A DNA stretch of 64,000 nucleotides from Niastella sp966212235 (GTDB lineage: Bacteria; Bacteroidota; Bacteroidia; Chitinophagales; Chitinophagaceae), in assembly GCA_966212235.1 (NCBI GenBank), contig CBIHPP010000020.1:1-64000 (forward strand), written 5' to 3'. Numbering within the stretch: the stretch's first letter is position 1; each line of letters begins with the position of its first letter. Below, piece after piece: positions 1 to 8,503 of the stretch. The notes beneath the pieces were generated by a model. It was not told the DNA's origin. It searched no databases and saw only the letters and a list, made by a program, of their open reading frames with translations. The position numbers and the translations under genes were made by a program.

Positions 1-305
1 TTTTCTTCTCACCCATCTAATCTTTTTTCCGACTCAAATAAAAAGTTTTACCCCCCTAAACTTTTTCAAACGTATCATACAAATAATTTTGAGATCGTTT
101 TACTTTTTTTCTACCCCATTTAAATAAAATGAATCTGTTCATAGGAAAAAATGCTCGGCCTTACTAATTGAAGTATTCAATGCTGCTAACCCGTTAAATA
201 CAAAAACTGCAATTATTCCAGGGTTTCCAAACGCGATCAATGGTACCGCCAGTTAGTATCGACTTGATTGTTTCAGCTTTTGGCTATCGTATAGAAAGAG
301 GGCAA

Positions 306-487
306 CACCGTCATGCCTGAACTTAAGTTTTCCAGGAGAAAATGCTGTTCGTCACACCGTTTTCGACTGTTCGTCACACCGTTTTTCGAATCTCGTCACA
401 CCTGAATTAGTGTTTCCCTAGGAGAAAGTGCTGTTCGTCACACCCATTTCCTCAGTTCGTCACACCAACAGTACAACTCCGTCACAT
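306..487 (+). repeat. 22-bp-period direct-repeat array (GTTCGTCACACC)
   Basis: The core GTTCGTCACACC occurs exactly at 347, 369, 433 and 455, with degenerate copies at about 391 and 477 and a weaker one at about 306. Steps are 22 bp, or 41-42 bp where a unit has decayed. The array is also a longer tandem duplication: 306-391 and 392-477 share the TTCC..GGAGAAA stretch followed by TGCTGTTCGTCACACC, a unit of about 86 bp. It lies about 240 bp before the frameshifted gene at 727. The two-turn spacing would put all sites on one DNA face, as in iteron or operator arrays (inference). The first 300 bases are AT-rich and show no gene. Confidence 0.8.
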
Positions 488-540
488 TTTTGAAAAAACG
501 GGTTGGAACCTGATATACATTTGTTTCATCAGTCACTGCC

Positions 541-630
541 AAAGGAGTTTCGCTCAGGGCTAACGGGAAGAGCGAACCCGCGAACCTTCTCCCTGGCAGC
601 GATTGGTAAGGCATCGCTGATCATTTTTGC
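541..630 (+). other. structured noncoding stretch with two hairpins
   Basis: Two perfect stems lie in tandem. One is a 7-bp stem (TTCGCTC at 549-555 with GAGCGAA at 570-576). The other is a 6-bp stem (AGCGAT at 598-603 with ATCGCT at 613-618), followed by GATCATTTTT. This could be part of the leader of the gene at 727, or the end of a transcript entering from the left. I do not recognise an RNA family. Confidence 0.35.
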
Positions 631-726
631 CATCTGTACCCGCTTTTATTGGCCAATGAACTGGTAAGAACCTGTTTTAGTAGCACGTTCTAAACATCAA
701 ATTTTCACTATTAAAAAACAAGTATT

Positions 727-1348
727 ATGAAAAAGATAAGAATAAATAGAATACTATTTACATTCAATTACTGTCGTGCAGGCGACCTGATTAAAATAAC
801 CCGTCGCATCCTGGACAGTCTGAAAGATAATGCCCAATTTCCGAATCCTACACCTGCCCTGGCAGATGTTGAAAAAGCGTTGGACGAGTTTTCAACCGCT
901 TTATCCAATGCCGGCGGGTTCGATCGGGAAATGGTAGCTATCAAAGACGGTAAACAAGCCATACTGAGACAAATACTCACAGAACTGGCTTATTACGTAA
1001 CCCAAATCTGTAAAGGCGACAAAGCCCTGTTACTGGGAAGTGGTTTTCAAATCAATACCGATACTGGTAAACCGCAGAAGGCGCCGCCTAAACTTCGGGT
1101 TGAACTGGGCATGTCCGGCCAGGTAACTACCCAGGTAGGCAGGGTAACCCAAGCAAGGGCTTACGTACACCAGTATACTGCTGATCCTTTGACGCCGCAA
1201 AGTGTTTGGGTAAGCGAAACAACGCTGACCCCCTGTACATACTTTCAGCGGACTTGAATCAGCATCCAGGGTCTGGCTCCGTGTCATAGTCATTGACAAA
1301 AAAGGTGAGCAGATAATCTGGGATCCCGTTCTGCGCATTGTACAGTAA
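727..1348 (+). pseudogene. frameshifted hypothetical protein with C-terminal fibronectin III-like segment
   Basis: The frame from ATG 727 stops at 1255-1257 after 176 codons. Bases 1229-1233 are a run of five C. Removing one C joins the reading to the +1 frame, which continues as VHTFSGLESASRVWLRV and so on to TAA at 1346-1348, giving 206 residues. The restored end has an ESASRVW..RVIVID..GEQIIWDP pattern that looks like the last strands of a fibronectin type III fold (GL..G..YWFRVRA..). The N-terminal half (about residues 15-110) is helical and resembles a Bacteroidota family of about 200 residues of unknown function. The damage could be a real mutation, phase variation at the C tract or a sequencing error. 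A terminator follows at 1368. Confidence 0.75.
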
Positions 1349-1367
1349 ACATTTATTTATTAACCTA

Positions 1368-1397
1368 ACCGGCGGCCTGGTGGTCGCCGGTTTTTTT
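1368..1397 (+). terminator. rho-independent terminator
   Basis: A 7-bp GC-rich stem, ACCGGCG (1368-1374) with CGCCGGT (1385-1391), is followed by seven T. It lies 19 bases after the restored stop of the frameshifted gene. Confidence 0.85.
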
Positions 1398-1486
1398 AGT
1401 TATTTTCCCACTAATTCACTCATATCTATTGCAATTACTGCCAAAAGCTTATACTTTGGCGCCAGTTATAACTAAACAATTATTTG

Positions 1487-2254
1487 ATGCTACATACAGG
1501 CGTTGTTCTCAGTGGTGGCGGGGTTCGCGGGTTTGCTCATTTGGGCCTTTTACAGGCGCTGGAAGAATTGAATATTAAACCTGATGCCATCTCCGGTGTA
1601 AGTGCCGGGGCCATTGTAGGCGCTCTGTATGCAGCCGGCCATTCTCCCCAAACAATCCGGGATATCCTTAAAAAGAATTCCTACTTCGGCTGGTCGAGCT
1701 TTTTATTAAATAAAGACGGTCTTTTTTCCATGAAGGCACTTCGTAAAGTTTTACAAACCTATATACCCGATAATTCTTTTGAAAGCCTGCATAAAAAGCT
1801 GTTTATAACAGCCACAGATTTTGCCAACAATGAAGCCATCACCTTTTCAAAAGGCAGCCTTATTGATACGGTTATTGCATCCTCTTCGGTACCGGCGATC
1901 TTTGAGCCGGTTAAAATAGGCGATCACCTGCTGGTCGATGGTGGCCTGTTAAACAACTTCCCGGTTGAACCGCTCGAAAACACATGCAACCTGCTCATTG
2001 GCTGTAATGTGAATTTTATTCCCAAAGGAATGGGCAATGGCAAACGCATCGGTAAAATGAACCTGATAGAAAAATGTTTTCACATGGCCATTGCATCTGT
2101 TGTATACAGTAAGGTAGAAAAGCTTGACCTGTTTATTGAACCTGACCTGCACGAATTCGGGATGTTCGATGTTACCAAAGCCGATCTGATCTATGAAACA
2201 GGCTATCAAGCTACCATGAAGCATAAAAATAAACTATTAAGCCTCGCGCAATAA
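1487..2254 (+). CDS. patatin-like phospholipase (RssA-type), cytosolic
   Basis: A 255-residue protein of the patatin/RssA hydrolase family, serine acyl hydrolases acting on phospholipid or other acyl esters. The glycine-rich oxyanion motif SGGGVRGFAHLG is at about residues 9-20, the nucleophile elbow GVSAG has its serine at about 39, and the dyad aspartate is in VDGGLLNNFP at about 151. No signal peptide or membrane segment is visible, so it is predicted cytosolic. ATG 1487 is preferred to the in-frame TTG one codon upstream. The length matches compact RssA-like proteins. It stands alone between terminators. A much larger membrane-anchored patatin is encoded at 11395-13668. The true substrate is unknown. 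Confidence 0.9.
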   Translation: MLHTGVVLSGGGVRGFAHLGLLQALEELNIKPDAISGVSAGAIVGALYAAGHSPQTIRDILKKNSYFGWSSFLLNKDGLFSMKALRKVLQTYIPDNSFESLHKKLFITATDFANNEAITFSKGSLIDTVIASSSVPAIFEPVKIGDHLLVDGGLLNNFPVEPLENTCNLLIGCNVNFIPKGMGNGKRIGKMNLIEKCFHMAIASVVYSKVEKLDLFIEPDLHEFGMFDVTKADLIYETGYQATMKHKNKLLSLAQ

Positions 2255-2272
2255 TTCCTCTTATTAATACCC

Positions 2273-2300
2273 ACTGGCACGGACTTATGCCGGTCATTTT
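2273..2300 (+). terminator. weak rho-independent terminator after the patatin gene
   Basis: A 7-bp stem with one G-T pair, ACTGGCA (2273-2279) with TGCCGGT (2288-2294), is followed by CATTTTTA. It starts 18 bases after the patatin stop. Confidence 0.5.
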
Positions 2301-2602
2301 TAGTATATCTGTATAACTCAAACCCATATCCTTATTGACATATGTCAATAAACTCACGGTTATTAACAATATCTTTTCCCAAAACATCATTTCAGGATAT
2401 CTTAGTAGAACAACAAAGTTCTTGTTTTAAATATTTAGGCTAAATTATATAAGGGTTAACCCATACCCCTGGCTTTTGTATGTGAATAAAAAGTTTCAAC
2501 TTTCGTTCATATAAGATGCACAATTTTATAGTTGCCTGCGTCAATACTAATCATATAACCAATTGTATCGAATGAATTAATTAACCTTTAAACGCTTTCC
2601 AT
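2301..2602. promoter_or_regulatory. intergenic region before the FIST gene, with a perfect 14-bp palindrome
   Basis: This AT-rich stretch has no ORF. It holds the perfect palindrome TTGACATATGTCAA at 2335-2348, about 255 bases before the FIST start. It could be an operator for the FIST-kinase operon, but I see no clear -33/-7 promoter pair next to it. Confidence 0.4.
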
Positions 2603-3742
2603 ATGCAAACGACGCTGCTTACATATAACAACAATACATTTGAAATGCAAAACGAAACCGCCATGGCCGATCTCACTAAATCCCAGCTGGTATTGGGCTT
2701 TGGCGGAAAAGAAATTATAAACACCCAACCGGTTTATGAAAAATTAAAATTGAAATTCCCTGAAGCACATATCGTCTTATGCTCTACAGCCGGTGAAATT
2801 ATAAACAATCGGGTAAACGATAATTCGGTTTCAGTGGCAGCTATTGAACTGGAAAAAACGTCTATCCAGCCCGTTGCGGTAAATATTCGTGATTACGAAA
2901 GCAGTTACGAGGCCGGCAAGTCATTGATAAGGTTGATCAATTTTGTAAACCTTTCCTACATTCTGGTTATTTCAGATGGCAGTAACGTAAATGGCAGCGA
3001 ACTGGTGCGTGGCATAAACGAACTGGTGAATAACCGGGTGCCTGTTACCGGAGGCCTTGCAGGCGATGGTACCAATTTTCAATCAACCGTTGTGGGCTTG
3101 AATGAAAAGCCTTCCAGTGGCAACATTGTCGCTATTCCTTTTTATGGTAAACACTTTGTAGTTTCCCATGCTTCCATGGGCGGCTGGGAAATTTTTGGTC
3201 CCGAACGTACCGTTACCAAATCAGTTGCCAACCAGTTATTTGAAATTGAAGGTCAAAAAGCATTGGACCTGTATAAAACTTACCTCGGCCCCTATGCCGA
3301 TGAATTACCCGGGAGCGCATTGTTGTTCCCGCTGGGCATTATATTAAATAATGAAGATGAACCTATTGTAAGAACCATACTTTCTATTGACCAGGAAACT
3401 GGTAGCATGGTGTTTGCCGGTGATATCCCCAATGGTTCAAAAGTACGATTCATGAAAGCTAATTTCGACAAACTTGTTGATGCCGCTACTCATGCAGCAG
3501 GCCAGGCTTTTCAAAAATTAGCTGCAGCACCTCAGTTGGCATTGTTGATCAGCTGCGTTGGCCGTAAGATCATTTTAGGCAAACGTACCGAAGAAGAAGT
3601 AGAAGCTGTTGCAGATACATTTGGTAATAAAACGTTGCTGACAGGCTTTTACTCTTATGGTGAAATATCGCCTTTCAATGATAACGCCAAATGTGAATTA
3701 CATAACCAAACCATGACCATCACCACCTTTGACGAGTTATAA
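2603..3742 (+). CDS. FIST N- and C-domain sensor protein
   Basis: A 379-residue soluble protein with a FIST_N domain (about residues 25-220) and a FIST_C domain (about 225-370). Family motifs visible are VLCSTAGEI near residue 53, VTGGLAGDG near 150 and TGFYSYGEI near the C-terminus. FIST domains are proposed small-ligand sensors; in NosP proteins the FIST protein binds haem and nitric oxide and controls a kinase encoded next to it. Here the gene ends 7 nt before a 1017-residue hybrid histidine kinase, so co-transcription and partnership are likely. Whether this copy binds haem cannot be judged from sequence alone. There is no signal peptide. Confidence 0.9.
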   Translation: MQTTLLTYNNNTFEMQNETAMADLTKSQLVLGFGGKEIINTQPVYEKLKLKFPEAHIVLCSTAGEIINNRVNDNSVSVAAIELEKTSIQPVAVNIRDYESSYEAGKSLIRLINFVNLSYILVISDGSNVNGSELVRGINELVNNRVPVTGGLAGDGTNFQSTVVGLNEKPSSGNIVAIPFYGKHFVVSHASMGGWEIFGPERTVTKSVANQLFEIEGQKALDLYKTYLGPYADELPGSALLFPLGIILNNEDEPIVRTILSIDQETGSMVFAGDIPNGSKVRFMKANFDKLVDAATHAAGQAFQKLAAAPQLALLISCVGRKIILGKRTEEEVEAVADTFGNKTLLTGFYSYGEISPFNDNAKCELHNQTMTITTFDEL

Positions 3743-3749
3743 TTGCGAT

Positions 3750-6700
3750 ATGGGCTTCAATAAATTGCTTGAACGGCAAATCAAAAAGTACCTTCCTGAA
3801 GATTATTTCCTGCAGGAAGACCTTGCCCGTTTTATTCAGGCAGTTCATGACTCATATGAAGACTATGAAAGGGACCGCAAATTGTTTAATCATGCTTTTG
3901 CATGTAGTGAAAAGGAATATATTCAGATCAACGAAAAATTAAAAAGAGAGGCAACGCTGAAGCACGCTTCTATTCAACAATTAAAAGAAACCATTAATAA
4001 GTTCAAAGGCACAAATTCCCTGATATATAACGACACCGACGATCTGTCTGATGTCATCAATTACCTCGAACACGAACTACAGGAAAAAAAGAAAGCCGAC
4101 GACCTGCTGCAACAATCAGAAAAGCGTTTACGCCTGGCATTGTCGACCATTGATGATAACGTATGGGAATATAATTTCCCTAAAAGAACGATGACCTTTG
4201 CCGTTAACGAAAAATCAATCCTTGACCTTAACTCAAATGTATTTGAAGGTAAAGAAAACATAACCTGGTGGCAGGGTATCATAGAAGAAGACCGGCATAT
4301 ACCCGTGGAAACTTTCCGCCAGTATATGAGTGGAGAAATCACCAAACATTGCGTTGAATACCGCGTAAAACTTAAAGACGGAAGTACAAGATGGATATTG
4401 AATCGCGGCGGGGTGATCAGTAAATCGAAAAACGGCAAACCGATAACAATAATAGGGACCCTTACCGACATTCAAAACTACAAAGCCATCCAGGGCGAAT
4501 TAACAGCAACCGCCAACCGGCTATCGCACCTGCTCATTAACCTGCAAACCGGCGTATTGCTCGAAGACGAGAACGGCAAAGTAGTTCTAACCAATAAAAA
4601 ATTCACTGAATTCTTTGCTTACCCAGGCTCGCCCGAAACCCTGGTTGGCATTGAATGTACAGAATTATACGAAAACGGCACATCGCTTTTTAAATACCCT
4701 GAAGAATTTTTAAACAGTACAGCTAAAAATTTAAAGGAACGTAAACCCGTAAATAACGAAGAACTGAAAATGGCCGATGGCCGGGTTTGGGAAAGAAATT
4801 ATATCCCTTTATTTATTGATGATATATACCGCGGGCATTTATGGACGTATAACGACATCACCGAAAGAAAAAGATCGGAGATCAAACTTAAAAAACAGGA
4901 AGAAAAATACAGGAGCATTATTGCCAATATGAACCTGGGGCTTATTGAGGTTGACCTGGAAGAAAATATCCGGTATGTGAACCAGAGTTTTTGCTTAATG
5001 AGCGGTTATGAAGAACATGAGCTGATCGGTCAAAACGCATCTGACCTGTTTGTGAAAGATGAAAATAAAAACGTAATAGAAGAAAAGAATAGATCCCGGC
5101 AAATGGGATTGTCTGATGCATATGAAATGAACGTTAAAACAAAAAGCAACGACACCAATTGGTGGCTGGTTTGCGGCGCTCCGCTATATAACGACAAACA
5201 ACAACTCACTGGCTCTATTGGTATTCACCTTGATATTACCCAACAAAAAATACTGGAACAACAATTGATCGAGGCTAAACAGATAGCCGAAAAATCGGTT
5301 CACGCCAAAGACTTATTCCTGGCTAATATGAGCCATGAAATAAGAACGCCCATGAACGCCATCCTGGGTATGAGCAAGCAACTGCAAAAAACCACACTCA
5401 ATCAGCAACAGCAATCTTTTCTGGAGATCGTAGGCACAGCTGCCGAAAACCTGTTGGTAATCATTAATGATATTCTCGACTTTTCAAAACTGGAAGCAGG
5501 TAAGGTTACCCTCGAAGAGATCGGCTTTAATATGCGCGATCTGATAACCAATACCAGCCGGGTATTAAAATTAAAAGCAGAAGAAAAAGGATTGCTTTTT
5601 GAAGTATTGATTGCGCCCGAAGTAACCAAAGTATTAAAAGGCGATCCCTACCGGATAAACCAGGTGGTGATGAACCTGCTAAGTAACTCCATAAAGTTCA
5701 CCAAACGCGGCAATGTTACTTTACAATGCTTGCTTAATAAAGATCTGACCGATTCGCAGGAGCTTGAGATCATCATCAGCGATACCGGCAAGGGCATGGA
5801 TGAGGCATATTTAAAAAACCTCTTTAATAAATTCAGCCAGGAAGATGAAAGTATTGCCCGGAGCTACGGAGGAACAGGCCTGGGCATGAGCATCGTGAAA
5901 CAACTGGTTGAACTAATGAACGGAACGATTGCGGTAAAAAGCAAAAAAGACGAAGGCACACAGGTTAACATACAATTGTCTTTTGCTAAAGGCATGGAAA
6001 CCGATCTACCCAAAAAAGACAACAGTCATGTAGAGGCGCATATACTGGCCGATAAAAAAATATTGCTGGTAGAGGATAATGAAATGAACCGGGTGGTTGC
6101 TGAAACCATTTTGAACCAATATGGCGCTTCTATTTCTGAAGCGGTAAATGGCGTTGAAGCCGTGGATGCCATACGACTTAATAAATACGATATTGTATTA
6201 ATGGATATTCAAATGCCGGTTATGGATGGCCTGGAAGCTACCAGGGTCATTCGCAACGAAATACGTTCGAATATCCCTATCATAGCGCTTACAGCCAATG
6301 CCGTAAAAGGGGAGATGGAGAAATGCATACAAGCGGGTATGAACGACTATTTAAGTAAACCTTTTGAAGAGGAAGACCTGATACGGTTGATTGCCAAATG
6401 GCTCGGTCGCGAAACCCATTTCGGCCCTGCAAAAACAACTACCGTTACCGATGCCCCTTTATACGACCTTAGTAAACTAAAACAAATTACCCGCGGCGAT
6501 GAAAAGTTCATTGCAAAGATGTTGCATGTATTCATCAACGAAACCATGAGTGGTATAGCCAACCTCGAACGCGCATTTGAAGAAAAGGATATTAAACAAG
6601 TGAAGTTCCTGGCGCACCGCATGAAATCGTCCCTCAATAACCTGAACATTTTTTCAGCAGCCCGTATAGCTGAACAAATAGAACTATTCCAATGGTCGGA

Positions 6701-6803
6701 ACAGGAACTCCCTGACTTCGAAAATCACATTCATGCGTTTAAGCAAATTATTGATGAAGTAATCCCATTAATAAAGGCAGAATACCCGGAACTGCAATCC
6801 TAA
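3750..6803 (+). CDS. soluble hybrid histidine kinase: PAS-PAS-PAS-HisKA-HATPase-REC-HPt
   Basis: A 1017-residue hybrid sensor kinase with no membrane segment. The order is an N-terminal helical/coiled region (1-120), three PAS modules (about 125-245, 255-372, 385-505), HisKA with phospho-acceptor His529 in MSHEIRTPMN, HATPase_c with N box VVMNLLSNSIKF near 640 and GGTGLGMSI, a receiver domain with Asp819 in MDIQMPVMDG, and a C-terminal HPt domain with His956 in AHRMKSSLNN. All phosphorelay residues are present, so the relay can run His-Asp-His to an unlinked regulator. ATG 3750 is chosen over the upstream TTG at 3729, which would overlap the FIST gene. The partner is probably the FIST protein. 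No response regulator with an output domain lies beside it. Confidence 0.93.
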   Translation: MGFNKLLERQIKKYLPEDYFLQEDLARFIQAVHDSYEDYERDRKLFNHAFACSEKEYIQINEKLKREATLKHASIQQLKETINKFKGTNSLIYNDTDDLSDVINYLEHELQEKKKADDLLQQSEKRLRLALSTIDDNVWEYNFPKRTMTFAVNEKSILDLNSNVFEGKENITWWQGIIEEDRHIPVETFRQYMSGEITKHCVEYRVKLKDGSTRWILNRGGVISKSKNGKPITIIGTLTDIQNYKAIQGELTATANRLSHLLINLQTGVLLEDENGKVVLTNKKFTEFFAYPGSPETLVGIECTELYENGTSLFKYPEEFLNSTAKNLKERKPVNNEELKMADGRVWERNYIPLFIDDIYRGHLWTYNDITERKRSEIKLKKQEEKYRSIIANMNLGLIEVDLEENIRYVNQSFCLMSGYEEHELIGQNASDLFVKDENKNVIEEKNRSRQMGLSDAYEMNVKTKSNDTNWWLVCGAPLYNDKQQLTGSIGIHLDITQQKILEQQLIEAKQIAEKSVHAKDLFLANMSHEIRTPMNAILGMSKQLQKTTLNQQQQSFLEIVGTAAENLLVIINDILDFSKLEAGKVTLEEIGFNMRDLITNTSRVLKLKAEEKGLLFEVLIAPEVTKVLKGDPYRINQVVMNLLSNSIKFTKRGNVTLQCLLNKDLTDSQELEIIISDTGKGMDEAYLKNLFNKFSQEDESIARSYGGTGLGMSIVKQLVELMNGTIAVKSKKDEGTQVNIQLSFAKGMETDLPKKDNSHVEAHILADKKILLVEDNEMNRVVAETILNQYGASISEAVNGVEAVDAIRLNKYDIVLMDIQMPVMDGLEATRVIRNEIRSNIPIIALTANAVKGEMEKCIQAGMNDYLSKPFEEEDLIRLIAKWLGRETHFGPAKTTTVTDAPLYDLSKLKQITRGDEKFIAKMLHVFINETMSGIANLERAFEEKDIKQVKFLAHRMKSSLNNLNIFSAARIAEQIELFQWSEQELPDFENHIHAFKQIIDEVIPLIKAEYPELQS

Positions 6804-7087
6804 AGGCTCTTCTTCTTATATTATTAAAGCCATACCACGTTCGGCCTGGGCGATTCTGGGTACATACCGGCAAAATGATAACTAATTGAAAACATCGGAT
6901 CAATAGATACTCCCATGTTTTTTTTATGCCATTTCAGGAATAGTAACGACCTTTGCACTGGCTATCATTCTCCATCCATGCTTTATTAATTCTTGCCATA
7001 ACCAGAAAAAATTAGTTAGGCGAAATGTGCGCCCTTATACAATAAAGGGGCATAATTGTTCATTAATGTTAATAAGAAGAACGAGTT

Positions 7088-8362
7088 ATGGAACAACCAG
7101 TTAAAAAAGTCGTAATTGTCGGCGGCGGCTTTGCCGGCATTAACCTTATTAAGAAACTTTCAAAAGACAGCCGTTTTCACATTACCCTGGTAGATAAAAA
7201 TAATTATCATTTTTTCCCGCCCCTTTTATACCAGGTAGCTACCGCTTTTATTGAGCCTTCGAATATCAGTTATCCGTTTCGCAGATTGTTTCAACAGAAA
7301 ACCAACCTGCGGTTTCACATGGGCGCTTTAAAGAAAGTAAATCCCGAAAAAAACAATATTGAAACAGATACCGGTGTGGTAGAATATGATTACCTCGTAT
7401 TAGCCCTGGGTACGGAGACCAATTATTTTGGTATGGAGCGCGTAAAAGAAAATTCGTTGCCCATGAAAACCATCGACGATGCTCTTAACCTACGCAACCA
7501 TTTACTGCTGAATATGGAAGAAGCAGTGCGTACCGAGGATCTCAAGGAAAAAGAAAAACATTTAAATATTGTAATTGCCGGTGGCGGTCCAACAGGTGTT
7601 GAGTTGGCAGGCATGCTGGCTGAGCTGGGCCGTAACATTGCTTTGAAAGAATATCCCGAAATAAAAAATCTCCGTACCTACCTGTACCTCATCGACGCAG
7701 GCAAGGTATTACTGGGCCCCATGAGCGAAAAATCGCAGACAGAGGCCACTACGGTATTAAAAAAGCTGGGCGTGCATGTGATCACCAATACCGCCGTTAA
7801 GGATTTTGTTGATGATACGGTGTACCTGGCAGACGGCAGGACCATTAGGACCAACGTGCTGATATGGGCCTCTGGTGTAATTGGCCGGGAAGTGCCCGGA
7901 TTACCAGCCACCGTTATTACCCGCGGCAGAAGGATCCTGGTTGATGAGTTTAATAAAGTGCAGGGCATGCAAAATATTTTTGCACTGGGTGATATTTGTT
8001 TCCAGTCTACCGACAAGAACTTTCCGAATGGACATCCGCAGCTGGCCCAGGTAGCTATTCAGGGAGGCAACTGCCTGGCAGAAAACCTGATCAGACAGGC
8101 AAACAATACACCGCTAAAACCCTTTGCTTATAATGATAAAGGCAGCATGGCCATTATTGCAAAATTCAAGGCAGTGGTTGATCTTCCGAAATTGTTCTTT
8201 AAAGGTTTTGGTGCATGGCTGGTTTGGCTGTTCATTCATATTATTCCATTAATTGGTTTCCGCAATAAAATGAAACTGGCGTTTAGCTGGTTCTGGTCGT
8301 TTATGACCAACGACCCCACGCTGCGGTTAATTATACGACCTCGCAAAGAAGATGTGCATTGA
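7088..8362 (+). CDS. NAD(P)/FAD-dependent oxidoreductase, type II NADH dehydrogenase-like
   Basis: A 424-residue flavoprotein of the NDH-2 family, which passes electrons from NADH to quinone at the inner membrane face without pumping protons. The FAD-binding Rossmann motif VVIVGGGFAG is at residues 8-17, the NADH-binding motif IVIAGGGPTGVELAG is near 160-174, and FALGDI near 300 contacts FAD. The C-terminal third has a hydrophobic stretch (about 372-405, GAWLVWLFIHIIPLIGF) fitting membrane attachment. ATG 7088 is clear. The gene is monocistronic, with a GTTGA-repeat array 6 bases after its stop and a terminator beyond that. Whether it is a respiratory NDH-2 or a related quinone reductase is not settled by sequence. 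Confidence 0.88.
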   Translation: MEQPVKKVVIVGGGFAGINLIKKLSKDSRFHITLVDKNNYHFFPPLLYQVATAFIEPSNISYPFRRLFQQKTNLRFHMGALKKVNPEKNNIETDTGVVEYDYLVLALGTETNYFGMERVKENSLPMKTIDDALNLRNHLLLNMEEAVRTEDLKEKEKHLNIVIAGGGPTGVELAGMLAELGRNIALKEYPEIKNLRTYLYLIDAGKVLLGPMSEKSQTEATTVLKKLGVHVITNTAVKDFVDDTVYLADGRTIRTNVLIWASGVIGREVPGLPATVITRGRRILVDEFNKVQGMQNIFALGDICFQSTDKNFPNGHPQLAQVAIQGGNCLAENLIRQANNTPLKPFAYNDKGSMAIIAKFKAVVDLPKLFFKGFGAWLVWLFIHIIPLIGFRNKMKLAFSWFWSFMTNDPTLRLIIRPRKEDVH

Positions 8363-8368
8363 CGAGAA

Positions 8369-8428
8369 GTTGAAAAGGCGAAAGAGGTGAGAATGTTGAT
8401 AAGGCTACCATGTTGCAAGGTTGACAAG
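8369..8428 (+). repeat. 8-9-nt near-tandem repeat GTTGANAAG
   Basis: Four variants of one word (GTTGAAAAG 8369, GTTGATAAG 8395, GTTGCAAG 8412, GTTGACAAG 8420) stand in an 8-9-nt register. They start 6 bases after the NADH dehydrogenase stop codon. The same word recurs inverted at 8471-8503 and at 14865-14895 and 62103-62135. Confidence 0.65.
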
Positions 8429-8436
8429 GCTTTAAT

Positions 8437-8470
8437 AAAAAAAGTCCGGGGCATAAACTCCGGACTTTTT
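8437..8470. terminator. bidirectional terminator
   Basis: The arms AAAAAGTCCGG and CCGGACTTTTT form a strong hairpin with A and T tracts on both sides. It serves both converging genes (7088-8362 plus, 8504-8977 minus). Confidence 0.9.
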
Positions 8471-8503
8471 AACTTTATCAACACTATCAACTTGTCAACT
8501 GAA
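8471..8503 (-). repeat. inverted GTTGAYAAG-type repeat abutting the RDD stop codon
   Basis: On the minus strand this reads as three near-copies of GTTGACAAG/GTTGATAGT in a row. It ends exactly at the RDD stop codon and faces the plus-strand array 8369-8428 across the terminator, so transcripts could form a long imperfect hairpin. Confidence 0.6.

Noticed and set aside
306..487. CRISPR array
   Set aside because: Repeats are only 12 bp with about 10-bp intervals, lack unique spacers of equal length, and no cas gene is in the window.
541..630. known riboswitch or tRNA-like fold
   Set aside because: Two hairpins only; none of the conserved cores (cobalamin, TPP, SAM) or a cloverleaf with CCA could be read.
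1030..1338. 102-codon minus-strand frame opposite the frameshifted gene
   Set aside because: It is a shadow of the coding strand, with no family features and no initiation signal.
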